Positions 31,480 through 44,839 of a DNA stretch of 64,000 nt are shown here, one piece after another. Within the stretch, counting starts at the first letter, position 1. The number at the start of each line of letters is the position of its first letter. The notes under the pieces are model-generated. The model was given only the letters and a program-made list of their open reading frames with translations, made no database searches and was not told the DNA's origin. Source of the DNA: Mantis religiosa (Eukaryota > Arthropoda > Insecta > Mantodea > Mantidae); contig CM060958.1 in NCBI GenBank assembly GCA_030765055.1, positions 108,134,627 to 108,198,626 on the forward strand, read 5' to 3'. A program made the translations under genes and the position numbers.

Positions 31480-31825
31480 AAGATATTTGGGTGCGAAACA
31501 CGTAAAATATGTTATATAAACGGATGTATAACAAGATATTTGGAGGAAAAAATTAATAGAAACATCAAGTAAGACTACCCAACTCTCGCAGAACCGTCCC
31601 TGGTATATGAAACTGACACGTGAATGTTAAAAACAAGAGACAAAAGACGTATCGAAGCAGCCGAAATGAAATGTTTAAAATGGATATAAGTGTTCCTAAG
31701 AGACCAAAGAAGAAATCAAGAAATTAGAGAAGTACTTCGGATAAAAAAAGAGTAGGTATAGAAGAAATGATATAAGCACATGCATAGAACGTCCCAAGAT
31801 AGTATGCCATTGCAGGCATAATACT
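31480..31825 (+). pseudogene. LINE reverse transcriptase C-terminal relic (split by a mariner)
   Basis: The plus strand reads MLKTRDKRRIEAAEMKCLKW, then RDQRRNQEIREVLRIKK and KHMHRTSQDSMPLQA. This order matches the post-RT region of a common insect LINE ('T..D.RRIE.AEMKFLR ... DR.RNE.IR..L.I ... W..H..RM....P.QA'). After the mariner at 31826-33056 the next residues (LKPDRKTDRP at about 33057-33090) correspond to the 'KP.GKR..GRP' motif that follows in intact copies. The LINE was thus split by the mariner and then leads into the giant (TAA)n tract. Stops make it dead. Confidence 0.7.
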
Positions 31826-31866
31826 TAGGTGCAATGAAAAGTTTCCAACCTAATAAAGATACAAGG

Positions 31867-31911
<45 letters not shown>

Positions 31912-33056
31912 TAGTCTCCTTGTAAATGTACACACTTCTCCCAGTGATACTGCCATCTATGTAACCCATCCAAATAGCACTCGGCGGTTTTCTCTGCAAA
32001 ATAATTGTTCAAGAAGGAGATTGCCTCTTCATTTTACGAAAATTTCTGTCCTCCGAGCGCAATTTTCAGATGAGAGAACAAAAGAAGTCACTTGGGGCTG
32101 GAGATCTGCTGAATAAGGCGGATGGTCAAGCAGTTCAAACCATAATTCGTGGAACTTCGCCATTGCAACCGCTGAGGTGTGAGACGGTGCGTTGTCTTGG
32201 CGAAACAGGATTTTCTTTTTCTGCAAATATAGTAGTTTACCAGCACGTTCTGCCTCCAGCTTGTTAAGTAATGAAGCGTAGTAAAGATAATGAATTAAAA
32301 TAGCTCCATAACTATCCCAAAAAAAAAAAACAGTCGCCATCACTTTCCCAACTGAACAGTCCCACTTTGTAGTCGACTGTTTGGACTGTATTCTTATTTC
32401 GGACGTATAATGGTGTATCCAAGTTTCATCTACAGAAATTAATCGGCACCAAAACTCGGATTTATTGCGCCTAAACTGCGCCAAAAGAGCGTTGGAAATT
32501 TTCATTCGAACACGTTTTTGGTCTAACGTGAGCAAACGCAGCAGTCAACGCGCGGACAGCTTTCTCATGTCTAAATGTTGATTTAATATGTGACAAACAC
32601 GTTCTTTTAACATCAGACTCACTTTAATTCCGTGGTCGTCTAGTACCATTTGATGAGCTTTAGCGATGTTTTCGTCGGTAGCTGCAGTTTTTTAACGTCC
32701 CGAACGCTCATCATCTCCGAAGCTCTTACAGCCGTATTTAAATTAAGCTGCCCAGAATGTCACTGTAGTAAATGATGGTACAGAGACCGCATACACAGAA
32801 ACCTACTCATCTTTGATTTGCGTAGCCGTATTGCCTTTCAAAAACAAATATTTATTGACAGTTCGATACTCAATTTTGTCCTTTTTTATAAAAGCACTCA
32901 TATCAACTCACTCAGACGACTGTTACATAACAACTGAGCGTCCAAGATGGCTGAAACTTTGGTGAGCAGCTGTCAAAAGATGGACAAGCAAATACACTAT
33001 CATTTATTTACGAGTGCTGCCATCTTTATGTTGAGGTCCGAAATTTTCAGACCACC
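31826..33056 (-). mobile_element. mariner family M1, copy 1 (inserted in a LINE)
   Basis: Ends match the other M1 copies in degraded form: left 'caatgaaaagtttccaacct', right 'aggtccgaaattttcagacc'. The interior is the minus-strand transposase with VDETWIHHYTSEIRIQSKQS, FRQDNAPSHTSAVAMAK and DHPPYSADLQP. The third catalytic block is lost. A pure T run of about 41 bp (31868-31908) has grown near the left end where other copies have a few bases. The element interrupts a LINE relic. Confidence 0.88.
32029..32535 (-). pseudogene. mariner transposase (family M1), catalytic part
   Basis: A 168-codon frame begins MLTLDQKRVRMKISNALLAQ and covers the first Asp (ISVDETWIHHY) and second Asp (FRQDNAPSHTSA). 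A short deletion removes part of the linker after KQSTTKWD. In place of the usual 'PDLAPSDFFLFPHLKIAL' block the frame reads SADLQPQVTSFVLSSENC, a frameshift that deletes the third Asp. The N-terminal HTH region lies upstream (32600-32900) in other frames. Confidence 0.85.
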
Positions 33057-33132
33057 ACTTAAAACCTGATAGGAAAACGGATAGACCATGATACAAAAAG
33101 AAATATATGCAGCAGTTCATGTAACGCTTTGG

Positions 33133-35239
<2,107 letters not shown>

Positions 35240-35443
35240 GCTGCCCGAGTCGGTAGCAATCTGCCTCAAGTTCAAGAGGTCTCGAGCTTGTATCTCGATC
35301 AGGGTGAGTTGTCCGGGTAAGGTTTCTTTCGGGGTTTTCCCTTATCCTAAAAGATGAATGTCAGGTAGCTCTAAGCCTTTGGACCCTGTGCTCATTTGTG
35401 CATCATTTCACCCATTTCATTCATTGTCTGATATGACTTAATG
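35240..35443 (+). mobile_element. SINE family A copy
   Basis: Head 'tgcccgagtcggtagcaatc', B-box region 'ctcgagcttgtatctcgatc' (diverged), core 'tttcggggttttcccttatc', 'tagctctaagcctttggacc' and 3' hallmark 'gtctgatatgacttaatg'. The A-rich tail is reduced to aaaat. Confidence 0.87.
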
Positions 35444-36120
35444 AAAATTATATACATTGAGAAAAAAAGATTAATTGCAATTGGCAAACCTAATTGTAAG
35501 CCATCCACTATGCCTCTGCCATTCTTGTATAGCACAGCAAATAAATCACAAAGCTTATCTTCAAGTATATTAGTCAATAAATTAATTATTCAACTGCCAC
35601 ATTTATGTATCATACATTACCAAGAAGGAGATCCAACAATAAAGCCATAGTTTGGAAATGTGCAGGATAATAAGGTGATTCAAACAGAGTCTGAGTCATA
35701 GCAACGAAATGTCCCTGTGGTTTTGTCAAATACAACGCGTTAAGAAAAGAGATTAAATCAAGTGTGACAAATGTAGGGGAGTGGTTCACCATTCATATAG
35801 CAGCTGTGAACGACTCTACCTTTCTGGAATGAAAACAGAAGTGTTTGGAAGTGAATACAGGAGAAGTGAATAAAGTTTTTACATAAAACTAAAAGAGTGT
35901 GATTAAATTTTATTATTAACATTGAATCCGTAAGTCTAAAACAAGTAATCCAGGTCACCTTTGTTCAACAAATTTATAACAAAGATATAAAGATAAATAA
36001 AAACAGCAAAAGTGTTAAAGGCAGTTAGCAACATTGGTCAACCTTATGTAATTTCTAATATACTAACTTACATTGTTACATTATTAATTGCAGGTAATTA
36101 CAAATGGCATTATATATACA
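35444..36120. other. Unannotated AT-rich spacer
   Basis: Several 60-70 codon frames overlap on both strands; none shows a motif. Confidence 0.3.
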
Positions 36121-37370
36121 CGGATGGTCAGAAAAGTTTCCCACCTCAACATGAAGATGGCAGCACTCGTAAATATAAGCTAGTGAATTTCGTTGCCCAT
36201 CAATTGACACTTACTCACCAAAGTTTGAGCCACATTGGACGCCCAGTTGCTATGTAACAGTCGTTTGAGGGAGTTGATGTCAGTGTTTTTATGAAAATGG
36301 ACAAAATGGAGTATCGAATTGTCATTAAATATTTGTTTTTAAAGGCAATACGCCTACGCAAATCAAAGTTGGATTCTGTGTATGGGGACTCTGCACCATC
36401 ATTTACCACAGTGAAGTTTTGGACAGCTAAATTTAAACGTGGCCGTAAGAGCTTGGGAAGTGATGAACGTTTGGGACGTCTAAAAACTGCAACTGCCGAC
36501 GAAAACATCATCACAGTTCACAAAATGGTGCTAGACGACCGCCGAATTAAAGTGAAGGAGACAGCAGAGGCTATGAACATGACAAAAAACGTGTTTGTTA
36601 CATATTAAATCAACATTTAGACATGAGAAAGCTGTCCGCGCGTTGGGTGCCGCGTTTGCTCATGTTAGACCAAGAACGTGTTCGAATGAAAATTTCCAAC
36701 GCTCTGTTGGCGCAGTTCAGGTACAATAAATCCAAGTTTTGGTGCCGATTAATTACTGTAGATGAAAATTGGATACACCATTATACGTCCGAAACAAAAA
36801 TACAGTCCAAACATTGGACTGCAAAGGGGGAACAGGCTCCAAGAAAAGCAAAAGCTGTTTTATTTTCGGCTGGGAAAGTGATGGCGACTGTTTTTTGTGA
36901 TAGTCATGGAGTATTTTAATCGATTATCATCAAAAAGGTAAAACTATTACAGGAGCATCATTACTTGACAAGCTGAAAGTAGAACTTGCGGGAAAACGGC
37001 CACATTTGCAGATAAAGAAAATCCTGTTTGACCAAGACAACGCGCTGTCTCACACGTCAGCGGTTCCAATGGTGAAAATTTGCGAATTACGGTTTGAACT
37101 GTTTGACCATGTGCCTTACTCACCAGATCTAGCCCCAAGTGACTTCTATTTGTTCCCTCATCTGAATATTGCGCTCGTAGGACAGAGATTTTCGTCAAAT
37201 AAAGAGGCAATCACCTTTGTGAACAATTATTTCTGAGAGAAAAACGCCGAGTACAATTTGGACGGGTTACTGAGATGCGAGCATCACTGGGAAAAGTGTG
37301 TAGAGTTACAAGGAGACTGTGTTGGAATTTTTTTTTTAAAAAAATGGTTTGTATCTTTATTAGGTCGCAA
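36121..37370 (+). mobile_element. mariner family M1, copy 2 (3' end lost)
   Basis: The left end cggatggtcagaaaagtttc corresponds to the M1 TIR. The element holds an almost complete transposase and a 3' part ending 'tattaggtcgcaaacg' at about 37370. At that point the sequence changes to a Penelope-like RT fragment on the other strand instead of the expected right TIR. Confidence 0.88.
36294..37236 (+). pseudogene. mariner transposase (family M1, D-D34D), best-preserved copy
   Basis: It starts MKMDKMEYRIVIKYLFLKAI (HTH 1) and continues SAPSFTTVKFWTAKFKRGRK (HTH 2), LDDRRIKVKETAEAMNMTKN, then a frameshift to MRKLSARWVPRLLMLDQERV. TVDENWIHHYTSE carries the first Asp. A frameshift near 36920 precedes ILFDQDNALSHTSAVPMVKI (second Asp) and DHVPYSPDLAPSDFYLFPHL (third Asp). 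Exactly 34 residues lie between the last two Asp, as mariner requires. The frame stops at 37234 where other copies continue AEKNAEYYLDGLQRWEH. All three catalytic Asp are present, but at least three frame breaks exist. Confidence 0.9.
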
Positions 37371-37596
37371 ACGTTTGAGTAGACTTCCTATAAATACCAA
37401 AGTTTAATGTAGTATTATTTGTTATTATCTTTTGATCTATAAAAGGAAGAAATCCATTAATTTCAGTCTCTAATGTACATTTTATAGCTTTGTCTTGCAC
37501 ATTTAGTAATTTTAAAGCATAGTTTATGAGTTTATCAGGAACATTTGCAAAATCATCATCAACATATCTATACCTGAAACTATGGATACATGCTAG
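37371..37596 (-). pseudogene. Penelope-like element reverse transcriptase fragment
   Basis: On the minus strand one unbroken frame reads ACIHSFRYRYVDDDFANVPD, then KLINYALKLLNVQDKAIKCT, then LETEINGFLPFIDQKIITNN, and FGIYRKSTQT. 'RYVDD' is the RT catalytic motif. The following 'E...NG.LPF.D..I' and 'F.IYRK.T.T' blocks are characteristic of Penelope-like elements, not LINE or LTR RTs. Only about 75 residues survive, bounded on both sides by mariner sequence, but without stops. Confidence 0.78.
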
Positions 37597-37685
37597 TCTA
37601 GAGTTAAACTATATGATGCTCTCCGTCAAACTGACCCAGTGGCGCCATCTCTGTGTGAGGTCCGGGGCTTATCAGCCAAACCTCG
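37597..37685 (-). mobile_element. mariner end fragment (another family, M7)
   Basis: The minus strand starts cgaggtttggctgataagcc, then ccggacctcacacagagatg gcgccac in pieces. This is the outer end of a mariner-type element, with TA at 37686-37687. No matching opposite end or transposase was found, so it is a truncated terminus. Confidence 0.55.
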
Positions 37686-37687
37686 TA

Positions 37688-38850
37688 TGAGTATATTAAG
37701 ATTTTTGAAAAAAAAAAAAAGTCCCTAGTAAATTCATGTAAAATTGTATGTTCAAATTATTATAAATGACTTTAAAGTTTAAATAACTGCAGCCTGCTCA
37801 TTGTTCCACTCCAGTGTGTTTTTCAGCCTCTATTTACTTGTTTTTCTCAATTTTCACGTTCAAACTCAAAGCTGTTGGAGGTATATCAATATTGTTGATC
37901 AATAGTTTTGACCATCGTTTATTTAGTTCTTTTAAAGGTAAAATTAGATAGGCGAAATACGTTTTATCTCGTGACATGTTTGGAAACTTTGGGACTCGTT
38001 CTTTTTGAGCCCTACATTTTTATGATTTTAGCGTATTTTTTTCAGCAATTATTATAGAGAAAATAACGAAGTTTTTTTACTTCTTTATCATTCAATAAAT
38101 ATTTTTATAGTATCTAATATTTTTCTAATAGCTTTTTATTCAAATCATTCTTATCTTAAGCAGTTCTACACAACATTATGACAGTTTTAATTTTTACGTC
38201 ACATGTCTTTCCTGATCTGTTTCTGGGAAAGCGTGCTCTACATTCCGATGAGGGCATAGGTTTTCCTTAACAAATATTAGTTTTATTCTGCATGGTTGTA
38301 ACAAATGATCACGTTCCAGGAATGCGCTGCTATGTTATACTAAATGAGACGTAGTAGTTTTTTGTTTCTCGTCCCCGATCAATAGCAAGTGGCCATTAGG
38401 AGTGTGACGTCACGCATTCTACATAGGGGCTTTGTGATGTGTAGCACGCAATGGATCTGGTAATTCCGACATTTGCCTAAAGCCACGTTTGTTGGTTCAT
38501 CTGAGCGTGCATCCTTACTCCTTTTGCACTTTTTTTAAAACACTATTTCTCATTCCTTTCCACCAGAAGCTCTTTATATTCTTTCAGTTCCTGATTTCTT
38601 CTTGTGCTTGTTTTATTAATTTTATTGCGTCTAGCCGATCGAGATGTTCCTACAATAATGACGAATTTGCCTCACAACTACAAGATCCTGGGTTCAATCT
38701 CCAGAGACTGGAGTGACTTCTCTCTCCCATTTTCTGTTACTTCGACTCTCTCTAACCCAACAACTCCGGAGTTACTCGAACAGCAGCATCAGTGACAACA
38801 GTTCCTGGGTTTCCAAGAAATTAATTTTAAAAAATCCCCTCGTATGCCGT
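37688..38850. other. Unannotated spacer
   Basis: AT-rich, no gene or repeat recognised. Frames at 38489-38795 have no motif. Confidence 0.3.
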
Positions 38851-39130
38851 ACTGAGCGGGATGGCTCAGGCGGCTTCGTCTGTAGCCCGCATTCGGGAGG
38901 CGGGTGTTCGCTTCCCGTGGCCGAACTACTGACTCGTGGGTTTTCTCGGGGGTTTTCCCGGGTCGCTAGGGGAACGCTGACTAGGTTAATCTCGGCGGTA
39001 CATGGCGGGATGATATGCTCTCAGGTAAACTACTGTCCTCCACAGGAGAGAAAGTCTCCGAGGCCTGAGACGCAGGGGGGTTAGAGAAGGTTCCCACACC
39101 CTCCCAGGAGAGGTTTATGACACCCCATGT
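38851..39130 (+). mobile_element. SINE family D copy
   Basis: Head actgagcgggatggctcagg, then cggcttcg (A box), B-box side 'gtgttcgcttcccgtggccg', then 'gactcgtgggttttctcggg' and 'ggcgggatgatatgctct'. The order matches the copy at 55010-55470. The continuation is interrupted or diverged from about 39115. Confidence 0.78.
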
Positions 39131-39329
39131 CAGTACAGTTACAGACCGTTCAAAGACATTCTGACGTCTTCTAATTTTGTGAATAAATCTCAGTTTTCGT
39201 GTGCAGAGTGAATAGGGCGAATTTTCTAACGCTTCTAATCCTTCTGTAGCAGGCGTTCCCTGTTACACACATTCGCTGTTCTTGTCCCACTGTGTAAAGG
39301 AGCACATTCCTTTCAGGGACCTTTTTTGT

Positions 39330-39600
39330 GTTGCTGGACAGTACTTCCTCCTCCGGTAGGCTGGTTGCCAGTCCTCACTCCTCTGCTGGGACCATTTCAG
39401 GAACGCCAGCCAGGGACCTTTGGGGCTCGCATCGCCTACATGGCACCATTAGGGCTCGGCTGCTGGGCTCGTTGCCGTCCCGCTGTAGAGGAGTGAGTTC
39501 GTTGTCCTGGCCTCTCGGGAGAAGTCTCTATCCAAGTAAACTGTAGGGACCCTGCCCTCTGTACGGTCGTGGCTCCTTGGTTAGGTCACCCTCTGTCTCC
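39330..39600 (+). mobile_element. SINE family D, 3' part
   Basis: The piece contains 'gtacttcctcctccggtagg', 'ctggttgccagtcc' and ends 'gtagggaccctgccctctgt', then 'acggtcgtggctccttgg'. It parallels 55262-55440 ('agttcctcctctggtaggg' ... 'gtaggaactctgccctctgc' 'actgtcgtgactccttg'). It may be the displaced 3' part of the SINE-D at 38851. Confidence 0.6.
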
Positions 39601-39789
39601 TTCGCCTCATCCATCCTCCCGGGGGTGCCCCACTTGGAAGCACAGGAACAAAGAGCCCACCATGGTGGCCTACGTACCGAATTCCCTCCGTAATGAAATC
39701 CCAATCCCTATCCCTTCGGCCGCTGTACCAATTGTTGTCTTAGACGGGACTTCTTTGCCCAAGCATTTCAAAGCCGATCGTCAGTTGTT

Positions 39790-39992
39790 TAGGGCCGCGC
39801 AGGAGGTAACGTGTCTGCCACAAGATCAAGAGGTCCCGAGTTCGATCAAGCTGAGTTACTCGGATAAGGTTTTTTCCGGGGTTTTCCCTTATCCTGAAAT
39901 ATGAATGACTGGTAGCTCTAAGCTCTGTGCCACCTGGGCTCATTTAAGCATCCTTTCATTCATTGTCCGATGTGACTTATCGTTGGAGGATA
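39790..39992 (+). mobile_element. SINE family A copy
   Basis: B-box side 'aggtcccgagttcgatc', then 'gagttactcggataaggttt', 'tttccggggttttcccttat', 'tagctctaagctctgtgcca', 'gtccgatgtgacttatcgtt' and 'ggaggatataa'. The A-rich tail (aattaagaaaaaatat) was the landing site of the SINE-B dimer that follows. Confidence 0.88.
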
Positions 39993-40013
39993 TAATTAAG
40001 AAAAAATATATTG

Positions 40014-40551
40014 GAAATAATCATTTCTTCCACACTAGCCGTGTGTAGGCTACGGTTTGAATGAGTAGAGGCAGATTGAGAAATTCAATGTCATAGCTGG
40101 GATTTGAACCACGGATCTCCCGTTCTCCGTGCGTTTGTTCTAACCATCTGAGCTACTATGGCCAACATACCGATATGACATTAAATTCTCCAAGTGACTC
40201 GTATATTTCCCGGTAGACCACTAGGGGTTCTCATATGCTATGAGACACGCACCTTTTGTGGCGACTTACTATGCTGTAAGTACTTAAGTCCCGGGCTTTA
40301 TAGTTAAACCACTATGTTATTCAGCTAAATTGTTGGAAATAATCATTTCTTCCACACTAGCCGTGTGTAGGCTGTTTGAATGAGTAGAGCCAGATTGAAA
40401 AATTCAGTGACTTAGCCGGGATTTGAACCATGGATCTCCTGCTCTCCGTGCAGTTGCTCTAACCATCTGAGCTACTATAGCCAACGTGCCGACATAACAT
40501 TAAATTCTCCAACTGACTCATATGTTTCCCGGTAGACCACTAGGGGTTATC
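40014..40551 (-). mobile_element. SINE family B direct dimer with 12-bp target duplication
   Basis: Two units in the same (minus) orientation begin ttggaaataatcatttctt at 40011 and 40333, 322 bp apart. The first contains the full unit including 'ctttatagttaaaccactat', which recurs as a linker in the cluster at 29817. The second is cut after 'gaccactaggggtta'. Each carries a tRNA-like part on the minus strand (agctcagatggttagagca and gttcaaatccc). The duplication aaaaatatattg flanks the pair (40002-40013; 40552-40563). Confidence 0.88.
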
Positions 40552-40563
40552 AAAAATATATTG

Positions 40564-41256
40564 CGTAGACGCTAAAATTGGTTTTAAGTACCCGAAATGT
40601 TCTAGGTCAAATTCTTTGTTGGGAGTAAACAAAATATTTACAGAATCTCAAGCTTCAGGTCTTATTTACAGGATAACAATGAACTATTAGAGAAAATCCA
40701 ACTAATCATTAACAAACAACTTGCTAAGCACTAGATAGCAGCTGTCAAATTGTATTTGTTTTGGAAACATCTTGATTACAGGAAGTGCAATATAAGGAGT
40801 TTATATAGAAGTAATATGAAAGCAATATATCAGAGTATAGAATCTTCGTATCCTTGGCGTTTGTCTTTTAGAAACCTGTGTGAGTAAAAGGAACTATCTT
40901 GGTATTCACGTGGCAGTGTCTAATCATATTGGTAAGCATTTATTTTTCTTCAAACTTAAAATAAATCAACCAATTACTTAACTTTCTGGCAACTGAAGAC
41001 ATTCCTTTATGCCTTCAATATTTTTATGATCACCTATGCCAATAGACACATGTTTTAAATTTAAAAGGCTATACTGTCATTGAATCACTTTTTCACTAAA
41101 TAATTTAATTCCCTGCTTTATTGCACAATTCTGTACTGCCCGAATTCTCAAAAAGTCTCCGCCTGCCTGCACCTAATAAGGAGACATAATGACTTTCGAG
41201 GGTTGAGTTTGGTAATACTGAAGAGAACTGTGAAGAAATAATCATGAATACAACAT
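40564..41256. other. Unannotated spacer
   Basis: No gene or repeat recognised. Confidence 0.3.
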
Positions 41257-41258
41257 TA

Positions 41259-42512
41259 CGAGGGTTGTCTGAAAAGTTTCTGACCTAATAAATACACAAG
41301 ACATTGTTTCAGACTTTTTTTTTCAACACAGTCTCCTTGTAACTCTACACACTTCTCCCAGCGATGCTCCCATCTCTGTAACCCGTCCAAATACAACTCG
41401 GCGTTTTTCTCTGCAAAATAATTGTTTACGAAGGTTATTGTCTTTTCATTTAACGAAAATTTCTGTCCTCGAAGTGCAATTTTCAGATGAGGGAACAAAA
41501 AGAAGTCGCTTGGGACTAGATCTGGTGAATAAGGCGGATGGTCAAGCAGTTCAAACCATAATTCGTGGATTTTCGCCACTGTATCCGCTGAGGTGTGAGA
41601 CGGAGCGTAGTCTTGGTGAAACAGGATTTTATTTTTCTGCAAATGTGACAGTTTTTCCGCAAGTTTTGCCTTCAGCTTGTCAAGTAATCATGCGTAGTAT
41701 GCTCCTGTAATGGTGTTTCGTTTTTGAAGACAATCGATTAAAATAACTCCATTACTGCCCCCCCCCCCCCAAAAAAGTAGCCATCACTTTCCCAGCCGAA
41801 AAAAAAAGGTTTTTGCTTTTTTAGAGCCGGTTCTCCCTTTGCAGTCCACTGTAGTGTATCCAAGTTTCATCTACAATAATTATTTGGCGTCAAAACTCAG
41901 ATTTAGTGCGCCTAAACTGCGCCAACAAAGCATTGGAAATGTTCGATCGAAAACGTTTTTGATCTAACGTGAGAAAAAACGCGGCACCCAACGCGCGGAC
42001 AGCTTTCTCATGTCGAAATGTTGATTTAATATGTGTCAAACACGTTCTTTTGGCATGTTCATAGCCTCTGCCACCTCTCTCACTTTAATTCGTCGGTCGT
42101 CTAGCACCATTTGGTGAACTTCGGCAATATTTTCGTCGGTAGTTGCAGTTTTTGACGTTCATCGTCCCCCAAGCTCTTACGGCCACGTTTAAATTCAGTT
42201 GCCCAAAATTTCCCTGTGGTAAATGACGGTGCAGAGTCCCCATACACATAATCTAACTCATCTTTGATTTGCGTAGGCGTATTGTCTTTCAAAAACAAAT
42301 ATTTAATGGCAGCTCCATACTTGATTTTGTCCATGTTTATAAAAATACTCACATTAGCTCACTCAAACGACTGTTACATAACAACTGAGCGTCCAAAATG
42401 GCTGAAAGTTTGGTGAGTAGCTGCCAACAGATGAACAACGATATTCGCTACCTTTTATTTACGAATGCTGCCATCTTCATGTAGAGGTCGGAAACTTTTC
42501 AGACCATCCTCG
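41259..42512 (-). mobile_element. mariner family M1, copy 3 (complete ends)
   Basis: Left end cgagggttgtctgaaaagtt and complemented right end cgaggatggtctgaaaagtt are TIRs with TA on both sides (41257-41258; 42513-42514). At 1254 bp this is the reference copy for family M1 in this window. A C run (41758-41770) and A runs nearby are copy-specific slippage sites. Confidence 0.94.
41260..42334 (-). pseudogene. mariner transposase (family M1), copy 3
   Basis: On the minus strand: MDKIKYGAAIKYLFLKDNTP, then TQIKDELDYVYGDSAPSFTT (HTH 1 and start of HTH 2), with a frame break after GDDERQKL. Then come a damaged middle with the first Asp region near 41850, and a clean last frame MQKNKILFHQDYAPSHTSAD (second Asp), DHPPYSPDLVPSDFFLFPHL (third Asp), YLDGLQRWEHRWEKCVELQG. 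The C-terminus is the most complete of all copies. The homopolymer runs at 41758-41816 break the centre. Confidence 0.88.
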
Positions 42513-42514
42513 TA

Positions 42515-43299
42515 TTTAAGCTTTTATGCTCTAAACTTTCTCTGAAGAGCAGGGCAAGCCTGCAGTTGTATTTCTCGTGAAATACTTGTAACTAAGTGGC
42601 CAATAGGTTTGATTAATTATTTCTAATTCTGTAATCTGTGATTTTAATAAAACAATTTTCAGACATCCACAGAAATGAAATAACGTTAAGTTATTTTTTT
42701 CTTGCCGTCAATACCTTACGGTATAGCAGCTATTTCCTCGTTCGGATGTGTAGAAAAAGGAAATAACAAGAAAAAGTTCAATAGATTGAAGACCTGTGTA
42801 GTAAAATAACACAGGAGTTGATGGAGTATATGCAAAACCAGTAATAATGTATAATACAGGAAGGCTGTAAAACGATGTAGGAGTTGGGGCAAGTCACGGA
42901 ATAAAAATTGCTGTAATGTGCGAAAATGTGATATTTTACTGCCATTTTCTTCCGGGAGAGTTGGCAGGCCTGCAACCAGAGGGTCTTTAAGTACCGTACG
43001 TTTGTCCCTTGAGATATCCACTTTCAACTTGCTTCTAACAATTTCTATTATAATGGCATATGAGGTAAGCGTAGGTGAATCGTACCAATGTTTTGAAATT
43101 TTTTTACAAAAGTCCTATTTATCACGAAAATATGAAAGCATATCGGATGAATCGGAATGGAAAGAAAAACGCTGGAACATTCAATTTCAGTACATAATGT
43201 AATTATGACAACAAAATAACAAATTTCTACACTTGTATTTTCATATCCTTAAGCATCTCCCACACATAATTGATAAAACAGTCAATAGCTGCAATAATT
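42515..43299. other. Unannotated spacer
   Basis: Two overlapping open frames (42716-43202, opposite strands) have no recognisable motif. No repeat match was found. Confidence 0.3.
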
Positions 43300-44015
43300 A
43301 AACAACATTTTGGAATTACATATAAATGATAACATGAAATGGACCACGCATATTCAACATTTAATAAATAAACTGAGTTCCATTTGTTATTTGCTTAAAC
43401 ATTTAAAAAGCTCAATAAATTTATCAGCATTGAGAAATATATATTATGGTTACTTTCACAGTCAGTTACAATATGGGATAGTGTTCTGGGGGGGAAAGGC
43501 AGATAGAGTCTTAAAACTTCAAAAAAGAGCGATAAGCATATCAAGTGGGGTGGATAACAGAACATCTTGCAGGCCATTATTAAAAAAACATCAAATATTA
43601 CCTCTAGCATGTATGTTTATTTTGGAATTAGTGATCCATGTAATACAAAATAAACTACAAATACAAAATTACAAAATGCAGATATTCACAAATACAATAG
43701 ACGTTAGAAAGATGACTTTCACATTCAAAGTTGTAGAACGGAAATCTTCAGGTCTAGTGCTATCAATAAAGGTATAAGATCATACAACAGACTACCAGAA
43801 AATATTAAACAAATGAAGAGCGTTATACATTTTAAAAAGGGAGTAAAACTCTTTTTACTGCAACATTCATTTTACTCTGTAAACGAGTTTTTAAATGTTA
43901 ATTAGTTTTAAGTGATTGTAAAAAATGACAATAGCCATTAATGTAATTTTTATACTATGACGTGTCTGATATCAGTGTATGATCGAAAAGACAAAATAAA
44001 ATCCATTGAATTGAA
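43300..44015 (+). pseudogene. LINE (CR1/L2-like) 3' end
   Basis: A 155-codon frame at 43310-43777 reads LHINDNMKWTTHIQHLINKL, SSICYLLKHLKSSINLSALR, YYGYFHSQLQYGIVFWGGKA, LKLQKRAISISSGVDNRTSC. This is the post-catalytic part of CR1/L2/Kiri-type reverse transcriptases ('LG..ID..L.W..HI..L..K', 'YY..F.S.L.YGI..WG', 'LQK...R.I'). A frameshift near 43770 leads to RSYNRLPENIKQMKSVIHFK, the usual last block. The 3' end is at about 44015 with an attgaattgaat tail typical of such elements' short repeat tails. 5'-truncated, as most LINE copies are. Confidence 0.85.
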
Positions 44016-44233
44016 TATTCACCACATATGTTTTGCATCTTTCCTACAGCTACCACACAGATTTCGTGGTACCATTCTCCGTTTTACTGGGCTCATTTAA
44101 AACAAAATTATTTATTCCATATAAATTGTGTGGTTTATTGCATTCGCCTAGCGAAGCCCCCAAAAGACTCAATGTTCATAAAGTCGGCTGCGTGAATCGA
44201 ACCCGTGTGTTGGCCATAGACGCTACTCAATGA
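44016..44233. other. Unannotated spacer
   Basis: A 66-codon open frame spans it without motifs. A minus-strand-like 'gaatcgaacccgtg' at 44194-44207 resembles a B box and could be the start of another SINE head. Confidence 0.3.
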
Positions 44234-44292
44234 TTTTTTTTTTTTTAATTTTGCGTCCTCCAACGTTAAGTCATATCGGACGGTGAATGAAC
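44234..44292 (-). mobile_element. SINE family A, 3' terminal fragment
   Basis: The minus strand reads 'cattcaccgtccgatatgac', then 'ttaacgttggaggacgcaaa' and an A-rich tail. Only the last 50 bp of the family are present. Confidence 0.8.
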
Positions 44293-44704
<412 letters not shown>

Positions 44705-44839
44705 CATATGAGTGCAGCACACTAGATATTGTTTTGTTTTACTGGGGATATTATCTCCAATATATAGAAAATAAGGTCAGGAGATGGCATCACATATTGA
44801 ATACCTTTCGATATGTTTTGTTTTAGTGTATGAATTCCA

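Noticed and set aside
42716..43027. 103-codon minus frame rich in Leu/Phe
   Set aside because: Looks like a membrane segment but the composition follows local A/G-rich bias on the other strand; no supporting signal.
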